From the NCBI GenBank assembly GCA_963827855.1, contig CAWHBY010000002.1, positions 1,922,001 to 1,986,000 of the forward strand: a DNA stretch of 64,000 nucleotides, in the 5' to 3' direction. Source of the DNA: DTPU01 sp963827855. Its GTDB lineage: Bacteria; Planctomycetota; Phycisphaerae; Sedimentisphaerales; Anaerobacaceae. Below the pieces are notes generated by a model. It ran no database searches. It was not told the origin of the DNA and worked only from the letters and a program-made list of their open reading frames with translations. Of this stretch, positions 41,742 through 50,943 are shown piece after piece (within the stretch, counting starts at the first letter, position 1; each line of letters starts with the position of its first letter). Both the position numbers and the translations under genes were made by a program.

Positions 41742-43073
41742 ATGGCAGACACGACACCCACGCACAAGCTTGGCACCCTCGCGTTGCACGCCGGTCAGGT
41801 ACCCGACCCAACCACAACCGCCCGAGCAGTACCGATCTATGCGACGACCAGCTACGTGTTCCACAACACCGAGCACGCAGCCAATCTGTTCGGCCTACGT
41901 GAGTTCGGCAACATCTACACCCGGTTGATGAACCCCACCACGGACGTCCTTGAGAAACGCCTTGCGGCCCTCGATGGGGGTGCCGCGGCCCTGGCCTTCT
42001 CCAGCGGCCAGGCGGCGATCACCGCGTCCCTTGTGACGATCGTGCACGCAGGGCAGAACTTCATCTCCGCCAACAGCCTCTATGGCGGGACGTGGACCCT
42101 GTTCACGCATACCCTCTCGAAGCTGGGCATCGAGGTGCGGTTCTTCGACCCCTCCAAGCCGGAGACCCTGAGCCAGCTCGTGGACAAGAACACCCGGGCT
42201 GTGTACCTCGAGACCCCTGGCAACCCAAAGAACGACGTGCCAGACTATCGCAGGATCACAGACCTCGCCCACAGCCATGGACTGCCCACGATCATCGACA
42301 ATACCGTTCTCACGCCGGCCCTGTTCCGGCCCATCGAGCATGGCTTTGACATCGTGGTGTACTCGACGACCAAGTTCATTGCGGGACACGGCGTGCATCT
42401 CGGCGGGGCCATCGTGGATAGCGGCCGATTCCTCTGGGCCAAGGACCCCAAGAAGTGGCCGGAGTTCACTGCGCCCGATCCTGCCTACCACGGCATCGTC
42501 TTTGAAGAGGCCTTGCGGCCGATTGGCAACATCGCCTACATCCTCTACATCCGCACCCACTGGCTCCGGGACACGGGCGCACCCCAGAGCCCCTTTGGGG
42601 CATTCCTGACGCTCCTGGGTATGGAGACCCTGCACCTCCGCCTGGCACGCCACAGCGAAAACGCCCTGAAGGTCGCACAGTGGCTCGAAAAGCACCCGGC
42701 CGTGGCGTGGGTCAACTATCCGGGCCTCGCCAGTCACCCGGACCACGCCAACGTGAAGAAATACCTTACCCACGGACAGGGCGGGATCGTCGGCTTTGGC
42801 ATCAAAGGAGGCAAGGAGGCAGGCGCCAAACTGATCAACAGCGTCAGGCTCTTCAGCCACCTGGCCAACATCGGCGACGCCAAGTCCCTGATCATCCACC
42901 CGGCCAGCACAACCCATTCGCAGCTCACGCCCGAGGAACAGGTCCAGACCGGTGTGACGCCCGAGTTCGTCAGGCTCTCCATCGGCATCGAGGACGTGGA
43001 AGACATCATCGCGGATCTGGACCAGGCCCTGAAGGCGGCCCAGACCAAGACCAAAGAAGAGGTTCAGGCATGA
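41742..43073 (+). CDS. metY: O-acetylhomoserine sulfhydrylase (MetY-type)
   Basis: The 443-residue PLP enzyme is longer than the metB-type protein at 33207. It has LALHAGQVPDPTTTARAVPIYATTSYVF, AALDGGAAALAFSSGQAAIT, the lysine site YSTTKFIAGHGVHLGG, and the MetY-specific insertion before the C-terminus. It makes homocysteine from O-acetylhomoserine and sulfide. AAGGAG precedes ATG 41742. It overlaps the next gene by ATGA. Confidence 0.9.
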   Translation: MADTTPTHKLGTLALHAGQVPDPTTTARAVPIYATTSYVFHNTEHAANLFGLREFGNIYTRLMNPTTDVLEKRLAALDGGAAALAFSSGQAAITASLVTIVHAGQNFISANSLYGGTWTLFTHTLSKLGIEVRFFDPSKPETLSQLVDKNTRAVYLETPGNPKNDVPDYRRITDLAHSHGLPTIIDNTVLTPALFRPIEHGFDIVVYSTTKFIAGHGVHLGGAIVDSGRFLWAKDPKKWPEFTAPDPAYHGIVFEEALRPIGNIAYILYIRTHWLRDTGAPQSPFGAFLTLLGMETLHLRLARHSENALKVAQWLEKHPAVAWVNYPGLASHPDHANVKKYLTHGQGGIVGFGIKGGKEAGAKLINSVRLFSHLANIGDAKSLIIHPASTTHSQLTPEEQVQTGVTPEFVRLSIGIEDVEDIIADLDQALKAAQTKTKEEVQA

Positions 43074-44416
43074 GTACAGGTGGCACGGATAGGGACGCCC
43101 GGAACGTGGGACGCCCGGAGCACGGCAAGATCGCCCAGCAGGGCGGCTCCTGTTGTGGTCCAGCGTGCTGTTGCGGCGGTCCGCCTGCCACCTCAGTGGC
43201 GGCGGCCGTGGGATATGATCAGGCCGCGTTGAAGGACTCCCCAGAGGGCGCAAACAGGGGCCTCACTCGCGCGGACCCCATCTACCTGGATCACAATGCC
43301 ACCACACAGCCTGACCCTGCGGTCGTGGCCGAGATGCTGCCGTGTCTGCAGACCGTGTACGGCAATCCTTCGAGCACGCACGGTTTCGGTCAGGAGGCCA
43401 GACGCGTGCTGGACGTGGCCCGGCAGCGAGTGGCCTCTCTAATCAGGGCCATGCCGGAAGAGATCATCTTCACCAGCGGCGGCACGGAAGCGAACAACCA
43501 CGCCCTGTGGGGCGCAGCCGAGGCCCTGGGCCGACCGGGCAGCCACATCGTCACCACGGCCATTGAACATGAGGCCGTACTCAATCCCTGCCGTCGCCTC
43601 GAGAAGGCAGGATATCGCGTAACCTACGTGGCCCCGGATCGCGACGGGAAGATTGTGCCCGCCGAGGTGGCCGCCGCGATGACCGCCGACACGGTCATGG
43701 TGTCCGTCATGCTCGCCAACAACGAGGTCGGGACTATCGAACCACTGCGGGAGATCGCGGAGATCGCCCATGCATGTGGGGCCTGGGTCCACACGGATGC
43801 AGTGCAGGCCGTCGGCAAGATCCCCGTGGACGTGGACGATCTCCAAGTGGATTCCCTGTCGTTCTCGGCCCACAAGTTCCACGGCCCCAAAGGGGTCGGC
43901 GCGCTGTACTGCCGACGGGGGCGGGAACTTGCCGCGTTCATCCTGGGCGGTGCGCATGAGCGGAGGCAACGGGCAGGCACCGAGAACGTCCCGGCTATTG
44001 CCGGCTTCGGTAAGGCCTGTTCACTGGCCGCCAGCCGGCTCGCGGAGACGAGTGTCCGTGTTCGAGAGCTGTCGGGCCGTCTCACGCGAGGCATCCTGGA
44101 ACGGGTGCCCAACGCCCGAATCCACGGCCACCCGACCCGTCGACTGCCGAATACCGTCAGCGTGAGCTTCCCGGGGATCATCGCCGAGCACCTGGCCGTG
44201 AGCCTGGATATCCAAGGGATCGCCGTGGCCACGACTGCGGCCTGTTCTTCCAGCAGCAAGACCCCGTCACACGTCCTCCTGGCCATGGGATGTACCCGCG
44301 AGGAAGCACTGGGAGCCATCCGACTCTCGCTCGGCGCAGACAACACCGAGGCCCAGATTGACCGCACGGTCGGTGTTCTGGCCGAGACGGTCGGTCGACT
44401 CCTGAGGAAGGGGTGA
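43070..44416 (+). CDS. Cysteine desulfurase with an ArsM-like cysteine-rich N-terminus
   Basis: Residues about 70-448 are a NifS/IscS-type desulfurase: YLDHNATTQPDP, FTSGGTEANN, the pyridoxal lysine in SFSAHKFHGPKG, and AACSSSSKTPSHVL with the catalytic cysteine. It delivers persulfide sulfur, probably to MnmA next door. Residues 1-68 are extra. They contain C28-C29, C33-C34-C35, then VGYDQAALKDSPEGANRGL, which resembles the N-terminus of bacterial arsenite methyltransferases (C-rich stretch, GYxxxxL..PEGANxGL). The start is an ATGA overlap with metY. Confidence 0.85.
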   Translation: MSTGGTDRDARNVGRPEHGKIAQQGGSCCGPACCCGGPPATSVAAAVGYDQAALKDSPEGANRGLTRADPIYLDHNATTQPDPAVVAEMLPCLQTVYGNPSSTHGFGQEARRVLDVARQRVASLIRAMPEEIIFTSGGTEANNHALWGAAEALGRPGSHIVTTAIEHEAVLNPCRRLEKAGYRVTYVAPDRDGKIVPAEVAAAMTADTVMVSVMLANNEVGTIEPLREIAEIAHACGAWVHTDAVQAVGKIPVDVDDLQVDSLSFSAHKFHGPKGVGALYCRRGRELAAFILGGAHERRQRAGTENVPAIAGFGKACSLAASRLAETSVRVRELSGRLTRGILERVPNARIHGHPTRRLPNTVSVSFPGIIAEHLAVSLDIQGIAVATTAACSSSSKTPSHVLLAMGCTREEALGAIRLSLGADNTEAQIDRTVGVLAETVGRLLRKG

Positions 44417-44422
44417 GGCGCA

Positions 44423-45538
44423 GTGCACGGCCATCGACGGCAGGTGATCGTAGGGATGAGCGGCGGCGTGGATTCCTCCGCGGCTGCAGCCCTGCTGCTG
44501 GAACAGGGATATGAGGTTATCGGCGTGACCCTCCAGTTGCAGCCGTGCCAAGAGACTGGGGATCGCAGGTCCTGCTGCTGCGCAGACGGCGAGGTGCAGG
44601 CCCGGACCGTGGCCGGTCAACTGGGCATACCGCACTACGTGCTCGACTGTCAGCAGGAGTTTGCGGAGAAGGTGCTGGAGCCGTGCTGGCGTGAATACAG
44701 CAGGGGCAGAACGCCGAATCCGTGCGTCCTCTGCAACGAGCGAATCAAGTTCGGCGCACTGCTCGACTTCGCCCGATCCCTGGGAGCCGACTGCATCGCC
44801 ACCGGCCATTACGCCAGGGTCGATCGCCAGGACGGTGGGCCCAGCCTGAACCGCGGGCGAGACCCACGCAAAGACCAGTCGTACTTCCTGTTCTCTCTGG
44901 ACGCAGCCCAGCTCGGGTCCGCCCAGATGCCCCTGGGAGCCCTCACGAAGGCGGAGGTCCGCTCACTGGCCAGGCAGCGGGGCCTGGTGACCGCGGACCG
45001 CCGGGAGAGTCAGGACATCTGTCTGTCCGCCCCGGATGCGGGATTCGGCGAGTATCTCTGCCGTCGATTCGGCGGAACTCGCCAGCCCGGCGACATCGTG
45101 GATTCAAGCGGACGCGTCGTAGGGCGTCATGAGGGCATCCATCACTTCACGATAGGCCAGCGGAGGGGCGCAGGCGTCGCCCTCGGCAGGCCGGCGTGGG
45201 TCAAGGACATCGATGCACCGACCGGGCGGATCACCTTGACGACCGATGAACAGGAACTCCTGTCAGCCGGGTTGACGGCTGTGGGCCTGGTGTGGCATGG
45301 GGACCCTGGCAGCGAAGGACCCCTGACCTACCACGTCCAGACGCGATATCGCCAGGCGCCGGTGCCCGCTGCCGTCGAGCTCCAGGGCGATGGAAAAGCG
45401 AAGGTTCTCTTCGAAAGGCCGGTCCGGGCAGTCACACCGGGCCAGGCAGTGGTCCTCTACTGCGGGGATCGCGTGGCGGGCGGCGGTTGGATCGAGGGGG
45501 TCCTGGGACGAAGTGACGCCGCGTCGAGGGTGGGGTAG
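44423..45538 (+). CDS. mnmA: tRNA-specific 2-thiouridylase
   Basis: The 371-residue protein has the PP-loop MSGGVDSSAAAALL, the catalytic cysteine motif TPNPCVLCNERIKFG, a second catalytic cysteine in SQDICL, and KDQSYFLF. It makes 2-thiouridine at the wobble position of Glu/Gln/Lys tRNAs using persulfide from the preceding desulfurase. The start is GTG 44423. Confidence 0.93.
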   Translation: MHGHRRQVIVGMSGGVDSSAAAALLLEQGYEVIGVTLQLQPCQETGDRRSCCCADGEVQARTVAGQLGIPHYVLDCQQEFAEKVLEPCWREYSRGRTPNPCVLCNERIKFGALLDFARSLGADCIATGHYARVDRQDGGPSLNRGRDPRKDQSYFLFSLDAAQLGSAQMPLGALTKAEVRSLARQRGLVTADRRESQDICLSAPDAGFGEYLCRRFGGTRQPGDIVDSSGRVVGRHEGIHHFTIGQRRGAGVALGRPAWVKDIDAPTGRITLTTDEQELLSAGLTAVGLVWHGDPGSEGPLTYHVQTRYRQAPVPAAVELQGDGKAKVLFERPVRAVTPGQAVVLYCGDRVAGGGWIEGVLGRSDAASRVG

Positions 45539-45543
45539 ACTCC

Positions 45544-46584
45544 ATGGGTGGCCAGGTGGACCGTTACGTCAAGCAGCGGCGTCTGCCGGAGATCGGCGAG
45601 AAGGGCCAGGACAGTCTGGCCCGGGCGAGGGTCCTGATCCTGGGGTGCGGGGCCCTGGGCAGCGTCCAGGCCGAGCTGATGGCCCGGCTGGGGGTAGGCC
45701 GTCTCCGCCTAGTCGATCGTGACGTGCCAGAAATGGACAATCTGCATCGCCAGTTTCTCTTCGACGAGCAGGACGTAACCGATCGCCTTCCCAAGGCCGT
45801 GGCTGCAGCGAGAAGACTGAGGCGGATCAACTCGGAGACGGCCGTGGAGGCGATCGTCCAGGACGTCCGGCCGGCCAACGTGGAGAGCCTGGTCAGCGAC
45901 ATCGATCTGGTGCTCGACGGCACCGACAATTTCGAGACCCGCTACCTCTTGAATGACGCCTGCGTGAAGCACGCAAGGCCGTGGGTGTATGGAGGGGTGA
46001 TCGGCACATGGGGCCAGGCCATGCCCATCCGGCCTGGGGCTGGCCCATGCCTCCGCTGCGTCTTCCCGGAGCCACCGGAACCGGGGGCCCTGCCGACCTG
46101 TGACAGGGCTGGCGTCCTGAACGCGGCCTCGACTGCGATCGCGGCCCTGCAGGCCACGTGGGCGATCAAGCTCCTCGTTGCCGGAGACGGCCTCGATGCG
46201 GCCTCGACTTCACCGCTCCAGGTCATCGATCCCTGGTATGGCGAGTTCAGGAGGGTCACACGCGCCAGAAACCCAGACTGTCGTTGTTGCGCCAGGCGGC
46301 ACTTCGATTTCCTCTCAGAGACCCGGATCTCGTGGTCCTCGGTCTTGTGCGGCCGTAATACCGTGCAGGTCACACCCGCTGCACCCTCAGCCTTGGACCT
46401 GCACCGCCTGGCCCGGGACCTGTCGCCCCTGGGCCGGGTGACTATCAACGCCTTCCTGGTCGAGTTCGTCCCGTCCGGGTCGGAACAGGACATGACGATC
46501 TTTGCAGATGGCCGGGTGCTCGTGGCAGGGACTTGCGATACCGTGACGGCCCGCGACCTGGTCAGTCGCTTCTTGGGGGTATAG
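45544..46584 (+). CDS. ThiF/MoeB/HesA-type E1-like adenylyltransferase
   Basis: The 346-residue protein has the GCGALGS nucleotide loop, DNLHRQFLF, DGTDNFETRYLLND and zinc cysteines (CLRCVFPE and CRCCARR). The C-terminal 80 residues (LHRLARDLSPLGRVTINAFLVE...TIFADGRVLVAGT) form a ThiS/MoaD-related or partner-binding domain. It probably adenylates a ThiS- or MoaD-like sulfur carrier. No carrier gene is in the window. Confidence 0.85.
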   Translation: MGGQVDRYVKQRRLPEIGEKGQDSLARARVLILGCGALGSVQAELMARLGVGRLRLVDRDVPEMDNLHRQFLFDEQDVTDRLPKAVAAARRLRRINSETAVEAIVQDVRPANVESLVSDIDLVLDGTDNFETRYLLNDACVKHARPWVYGGVIGTWGQAMPIRPGAGPCLRCVFPEPPEPGALPTCDRAGVLNAASTAIAALQATWAIKLLVAGDGLDAASTSPLQVIDPWYGEFRRVTRARNPDCRCCARRHFDFLSETRISWSSVLCGRNTVQVTPAAPSALDLHRLARDLSPLGRVTINAFLVEFVPSGSEQDMTIFADGRVLVAGTCDTVTARDLVSRFLGV

Positions 46585-46588
46585 ACAG

Positions 46589-47692
46589 ATGTGTGAAAAG
46601 TGTTGTTGCAGAGGAATGATCCCCAGCATGGAATTCGAGCAGGCCCTGCACTGTGCATCGTCCGGCGAGCCGCCGGACCTGGACTGGCTGGTCCCCCTGT
46701 TGGGGTGCTCCGACGAGCAGGCCCCTTCTCTCTACCGGGCAGCAGACCGCTTTCGGGCCGCTTCCGTAGGGGACGCGGTGCACCTCCGCGGGCTGATCGA
46801 ATTCTCCAACATCTGCCGCAGGGATTGCTGCTATTGCGGTCTTCGCAGCAGCAACGGGGCCCTGGATCGATACCGCCTGTCTGCCGAGCAGGTCGTCGAC
46901 GCTGCGAAGCAGGCCGCGGACCTGGGCTATGGATCGGTCGTCCTCCAGTCCGGGGAAGACCCGACGTTCACGGCCAGGACGTTGGCCCAGATCGTGGAGA
47001 GGATCAAGGCCGCCACGCCGCTGGCAGTGACCCTGGGCGTGGGCGAGCGCCCCGCCAGCGACTACTTCGCATGGCGCCAGGCCGGGGCAGATCGATACCT
47101 GCTGCGGATCGAGACCACGGATCCCGGGCTCTTCGCAAGGCTTCATCCGGACGACGACCTGGAGGCCAGGAAGGCGTGCCTGTACACCCTGAAGGAGCTC
47201 GACTACCAACTGGGCTCGGGCGTGATGGTGGGACTTCCAGGCCAGACCGCCTTGATGCTCGCCAGGGACGTGATGTGGCTGCGTGAGCTCGGTGCGGAGA
47301 TGATCGGCGTAGGTCCCTTCATCCCCCATGCGGACACGCCCTTGGCCGCTGAAACGGGCGGCACCGTCGAGCAGACCCTGCGACTGGTCGCAGTCCTGCG
47401 TCTGGCCTTTCCCTATGCCCACATCCCGGCCACGACGGCCATGGATGCCCTCGATCCAGAGGGCCGCGAGAAGGCCCTCCGGGCCGGCGCGAACGTGGTC
47501 ATGCCGAACGTGACACCCGTGGAGGCACGCCGAAAGTACGCACTGTACCCGGGCAAGCGGTGCCTGGAAGAAGACGCCCAACAATGCAGCGGGTGTGTCA
47601 CGGCCAGAATCCGGGCCATGGGCCGGACCATCGCCTCAGGGCCGGGACACGTATTCAGAGCACCCCGGCCCGGGGACCCCAACACCGAATGA
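46589..47692 (+). CDS. hydE: HydE-like radical SAM enzyme ([FeFe]-hydrogenase maturase family)
   Basis: The 367-residue BioB-like radical SAM protein shows RGLIEFSNICRRDCCYCGLR (C-x3-C-x2-C), GYGSVVLQSGED, GEMVGLPGQT-type motif (GVMVGLPGQTALMLARD), GPFIPHADTPL and ALYPGKRCLEE near the end, all HydE hallmarks. HydE is tied to [FeFe]-hydrogenase H-cluster assembly, so the genome may hold hydFG elsewhere. A BioB/PylB-like paralogue is the alternative. The N-terminus starts CEKCCCRG, and ATG 46616 is a possible alternative start. Confidence 0.8.
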   Translation: MCEKCCCRGMIPSMEFEQALHCASSGEPPDLDWLVPLLGCSDEQAPSLYRAADRFRAASVGDAVHLRGLIEFSNICRRDCCYCGLRSSNGALDRYRLSAEQVVDAAKQAADLGYGSVVLQSGEDPTFTARTLAQIVERIKAATPLAVTLGVGERPASDYFAWRQAGADRYLLRIETTDPGLFARLHPDDDLEARKACLYTLKELDYQLGSGVMVGLPGQTALMLARDVMWLRELGAEMIGVGPFIPHADTPLAAETGGTVEQTLRLVAVLRLAFPYAHIPATTAMDALDPEGREKALRAGANVVMPNVTPVEARRKYALYPGKRCLEEDAQQCSGCVTARIRAMGRTIASGPGHVFRAPRPGDPNTE

Positions 47693-47693
47693 C

Positions 47694-48893
47694 CTACTGG
47701 GCCACGGGCTTGTGCTCTGCAAGCCAGAGATCGGCAAAGAGCCGCAGATCCAAATTGTCGACCACACCATCCGCGTTCAGGTCCGCAGGGCTGCTGGCCT
47801 GCACAGCGGCCGATTGATAGAGGGCCTCAGCCATCAGGGTGAAGTCATTGGCGCCCAGGGTGCCGTCACCATCCAGGTCGCCGGCCTTCGGGATGCCGCG
47901 ATAGAGCCGAACCTTGCCGTCACCGTAGCCCACGAGCAGATCCCAGTACCCATCCACAGGGCCGAACTTGCCCACACCGGTCCAGTGACACAGCGAGGGA
48001 CGAGTCCGCAAGGACCCGGCCAGGGCGATGGCTTGGCCGTTGGCCCTCACCACGGAGTAACCCGAGAAGGAGGGCAGCCCCTTGATCCCGGTATTCTTGT
48101 AGAAGAGGATCTGGCCATTCGTGTTTCCGCTCAGGATGTCCTTGAGGCCATCGCCGTCGAGGTCCTCGAAGACGGGGCTCGATCGCAGACCCGGCACCTG
48201 CAGGTCGCGGCCGTTGGACTGGGCCAGGGCGCCCAAGACCGTCGAGCCGTAGAAATGGGGCGGCACGCCCCCGCCGCAGCCGCAGTTGGCGTAGACGTGG
48301 ATGGCGCTGTCCAACCCGCCCACCATCAGGTCCATCAACCCATCCTCGTTCCAATCCACCACACTCGGGGTCGCGCGAGCGCCCACGTCCAGAGGACTCT
48401 CCGGGGCCTGCCCCACCATCACGACCTGTCCGCCATCGAATGAAGGGGCGTTGTCATCGGCGATCCCCTGGTAGACCTTGACCGTACCATCCGCCAGGCC
48501 GACCACCAAGTCCTTCTTGTTGTCCGCGTCCCAGTGCACCACGCGAGGGAAGCACCCCATGCATCCCTCGGGCGTGAAGGTGAGGCTCTGACCGTTCGAC
48601 TGCGCGTAGAAGAAGCCCTTGAATCGAGGCTCTGCCTCGGTCCCGACGTTCAGATAGACCCGGATGCTGCCGGGCTGCCCGCCTCCGCCCTCTCCGACCA
48701 CGAGGTCACCGAGATGATCGTTGTTCCAGTCCACAAGAGATGGAACCGAATAGCCCGGGACCACCAGGTCGTTGCCGTCCGCCTTGATCACCTCCTCGGG
48801 CCCAAGATCCACGAGGGGTTGCTGGGCCAGCGCCTGCACGCAGAGCCCGGCAATCATCACGCACACTGCCGAGAGACAACTTGAGCCGCTCAT
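47694..48893 (-). CDS. FG-GAP/VCBS repeat protein with dockerin-like tail, copy B
   Basis: From ATG 48893 the protein is 399 residues. It has a signal peptide (SAVCVMIAGLCVQALA), about five FG-GAP/VCBS calcium-binding blades (DWNNDHLGDLVVGEGGG; DWNEDGLMDLMVGGLD; DLDGDGLKDILSGNTNG) and a dockerin-like end (GDLDGDGTLGANDF; ADLNADGVVDNLDLRLFADLWL). Conserved cysteine pairs occur in EGCMGCFPRV and NCGCGG. It is secreted, with a calcium-stabilised propeller and possible cell-surface anchoring. Confidence 0.85.
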   Translation of the reverse strand: MSGSSCLSAVCVMIAGLCVQALAQQPLVDLGPEEVIKADGNDLVVPGYSVPSLVDWNNDHLGDLVVGEGGGGQPGSIRVYLNVGTEAEPRFKGFFYAQSNGQSLTFTPEGCMGCFPRVVHWDADNKKDLVVGLADGTVKVYQGIADDNAPSFDGGQVVMVGQAPESPLDVGARATPSVVDWNEDGLMDLMVGGLDSAIHVYANCGCGGGVPPHFYGSTVLGALAQSNGRDLQVPGLRSSPVFEDLDGDGLKDILSGNTNGQILFYKNTGIKGLPSFSGYSVVRANGQAIALAGSLRTRPSLCHWTGVGKFGPVDGYWDLLVGYGDGKVRLYRGIPKAGDLDGDGTLGANDFTLMAEALYQSAAVQASSPADLNADGVVDNLDLRLFADLWLAEHKPVAQ

Positions 48894-48895
48894 GG

Positions 48896-50116
48896 TCAAT
48901 GATCCTCCAATGGAATGACGTTTTGAGAGCCGTACACTGCGAGCCAGAGGTCGGCAAAGAAACGAACGTCGAGATCATCCACGACGCCGTCGGCATTCAG
49001 ATCAGCCGCACCGTTCCAGTTGCCCCCCAGAGCCTGGACCAGCAGGGTCAGGTCGTTGGCATCGAGGCTGCCGTTTCCGTCGAGGTCCCCCGCCTTAGCC
49101 GTGGCAGGAGTACTGCGATAGAGCCTGACCTTGCCATCCCCGTAGCCCACGAGCAGATCCCAGGATCCTGCCTTGGAGCCGGAGAGGCCGTCGCCGCCCC
49201 AGTGACACACAAAGGGCCGCGATCGCAGGGCCCCCGCCAGATCGATGGGCTGTCCGTTGGACCGCACCAGGCAATACCCGGAGAACAGGGGCAGCGATCT
49301 GAAGCCCACGTTCTTGTAGAACAAGATCTGTCCCTCTGTATTGCCCGTGAGCAGATCAGGAAAACCATCTGCATCCAGGTCCATGACCACCGGGCTCGAA
49401 CGCAGACTCGGGACGAGAAGGTCGCGGCCATTGTCCTCTGCAGGAGCGCCGGCCTGGGGAGAGCCGTAGAAGTGCGGAGGGATGGGACCCCCGCATCCGC
49501 AGTTGTAGTAGACGTGGATCAGGCCGTCCATGCCACCCACCACCAGGTCCATCATGCCGTCGTCGTCCCAGTCGAACACGCAGGGCGCGGCCCTCGCGCC
49601 CACGTCGAGGAGGATGGCCTGCTGGTCGGTCGCCGTGAGGTACTGGCCGCCGTCAAATGGCGGGTCACGATCCTCTCCGGTATTCAGGAAGACCATGACC
49701 CTGCCGTCCGCCAGTCCCACGATCAGGTCCTTTCGGTTGTCGCCGTCCCAGTCCGCAACGCGAGGGAAACACCCCATGCAGCCTTCAGCCGGGCAGGTCA
49801 GGTCCTGGCCGTTGGCCTGCGCGTAGAAGAACCGGCTGAACCGCGGCTGATCTGCAGCACCGACGTTCAGATACACGCGGACCTTGCCAGGAGACGTGCC
49901 TCCTCCCTCCCCCACGATCAAGTCATCGAGCCGATCATTGTTCCAGTCCGCCAGGGACGGCACCGAATAGCCGGGCACGACGATGTCACTGCCGCCCGCC
50001 TGGATGCACTCCGCAGGTCCAAGATTGAAGACCGTCTCCGCAGCCCGTCCAACCGCGCACAGACCGAGAGCGGCCATCCACACGGCCAGCGCCAGACTGG
50101 CGCCACGTCGATTCAT
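48896..50116 (-). CDS. FG-GAP/VCBS repeat protein with dockerin-like tail, copy A
   Basis: From ATG 50116 (GGAGG close upstream) the protein is 406 residues. It is a paralogue of the next gene with the same blade order and the same cysteine motifs (EGCMGCFPRVADWDGDNRKD; NCGCGGPIPPHFYGS) and dockerin-like end (GDLDGNGSLDANDL; ADLNADGVVDDLDVRFFADLWL). The two genes are 2 bases apart and clearly arose by tandem duplication. Confidence 0.85.
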   Translation of the reverse strand: MNRRGASLALAVWMAALGLCAVGRAAETVFNLGPAECIQAGGSDIVVPGYSVPSLADWNNDRLDDLIVGEGGGTSPGKVRVYLNVGAADQPRFSRFFYAQANGQDLTCPAEGCMGCFPRVADWDGDNRKDLIVGLADGRVMVFLNTGEDRDPPFDGGQYLTATDQQAILLDVGARAAPCVFDWDDDGMMDLVVGGMDGLIHVYYNCGCGGPIPPHFYGSPQAGAPAEDNGRDLLVPSLRSSPVVMDLDADGFPDLLTGNTEGQILFYKNVGFRSLPLFSGYCLVRSNGQPIDLAGALRSRPFVCHWGGDGLSGSKAGSWDLLVGYGDGKVRLYRSTPATAKAGDLDGNGSLDANDLTLLVQALGGNWNGAADLNADGVVDDLDVRFFADLWLAVYGSQNVIPLEDH

Positions 50117-50159
50117 AGCTCCTCCCACGACACGACCCCGCAGAGACCTCATTCGGGAG

Positions 50160-50554
50160 TCACCCAATGGAGTTGAAGGGCCTTCTTCTCCAGCTCATCC
50201 TTGAATCCTTAAGTATACCGCCAGCGACAGGATAAGTCAAATCCGAATGCGCAAGACTAAGAGCCTGTCCGAGGACCTGTTTTGTGGCGAGAAGGAGGCT
50301 TACGGCCTTCCTGAGGGAAGGCTGGACCTTGAATTTGTCGACCATTCCCTTGAACTGCTGCGTCAGGGTCGACAACTTCTGGGCGCTGCGTCCCACGAAG
50401 GTACTCCGGTTAGCGATGTCGGCGGTCCCTGTGTTGACCCCGTTGACCATGGGCAGGGCATAGCGCTGTCCACGGCAGGAAGATCAGCGAGGTCTTCTCC
50501 TTGTCGGACATGGTCTGGGCCTGCTTGGGGCTGCTGAATGACTGCAGGATTTCA
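50160..50554 (-). pseudogene. Decayed coding remnant downstream of the STAS gene
   Basis: This stretch has no intact gene. On the minus strand, translation pieces read SSPKQAQTMSDKEKTSLIFL and, after a frame change, LPMVNGVNTGTADIANRSTF followed by KLSTLTQQFKGMVDKFKV. The last resembles the extreme C-terminus of methyl-accepting chemotaxis proteins. I therefore read it as a frame-damaged remnant of a chemotaxis or signalling protein, but the homology is thin. Confidence 0.35.
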
Positions 50555-50890
50555 TCATCCTGACTGTCCAGGACAGGTCTCCTTCTGACCGACCAGAATC
50601 TTGAAGTGCTTGTCGAGACGCATGGTCCTGAAGAGGGACTGGATGTCCGGAGAAGGGTTGGAGACGGTCAACTGACCGCTCGCCTGGCGCAGCGAATTGT
50701 GGGTCGCGATGAGGACTCCCAGTCCTACGGAGTCGACCATCTCGACGCTGGCCAGATCGATCACCAGGTCCTTGATCCCTTGGTCCAGGAGGGCCTTGAT
50801 CTCGCTCCTGAGCTCGCCCGCCATGGAAGCCACCACCTCCGATCCCGGCCTTACGGTCACGCGACCTTGTTCTCTGAGGATTTCGCTCAT
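50555..50890 (-). CDS. STAS-domain anti-anti-sigma factor-like protein
   Basis: The 111-residue protein carries the STAS fold with VIDLASVEMVDSVGLGVLIATHNSL, where the serine in MVDSVGLG is the predicted phosphorylation site. It probably binds and frees an anti-sigma kinase. It sits directly downstream of an RsbU-like phosphatase on the same strand, which should dephosphorylate it. Confidence 0.88.
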   Translation of the reverse strand: MSEILREQGRVTVRPGSEVVASMAGELRSEIKALLDQGIKDLVIDLASVEMVDSVGLGVLIATHNSLRQASGQLTVSNPSPDIQSLFRTMRLDKHFKILVGQKETCPGQSG

Positions 50891-50943
50891 GGGACTGCCT
50901 CGTCATTCCCCACTGCCTGCTCCACTGGCCCCCGCCACGGACT

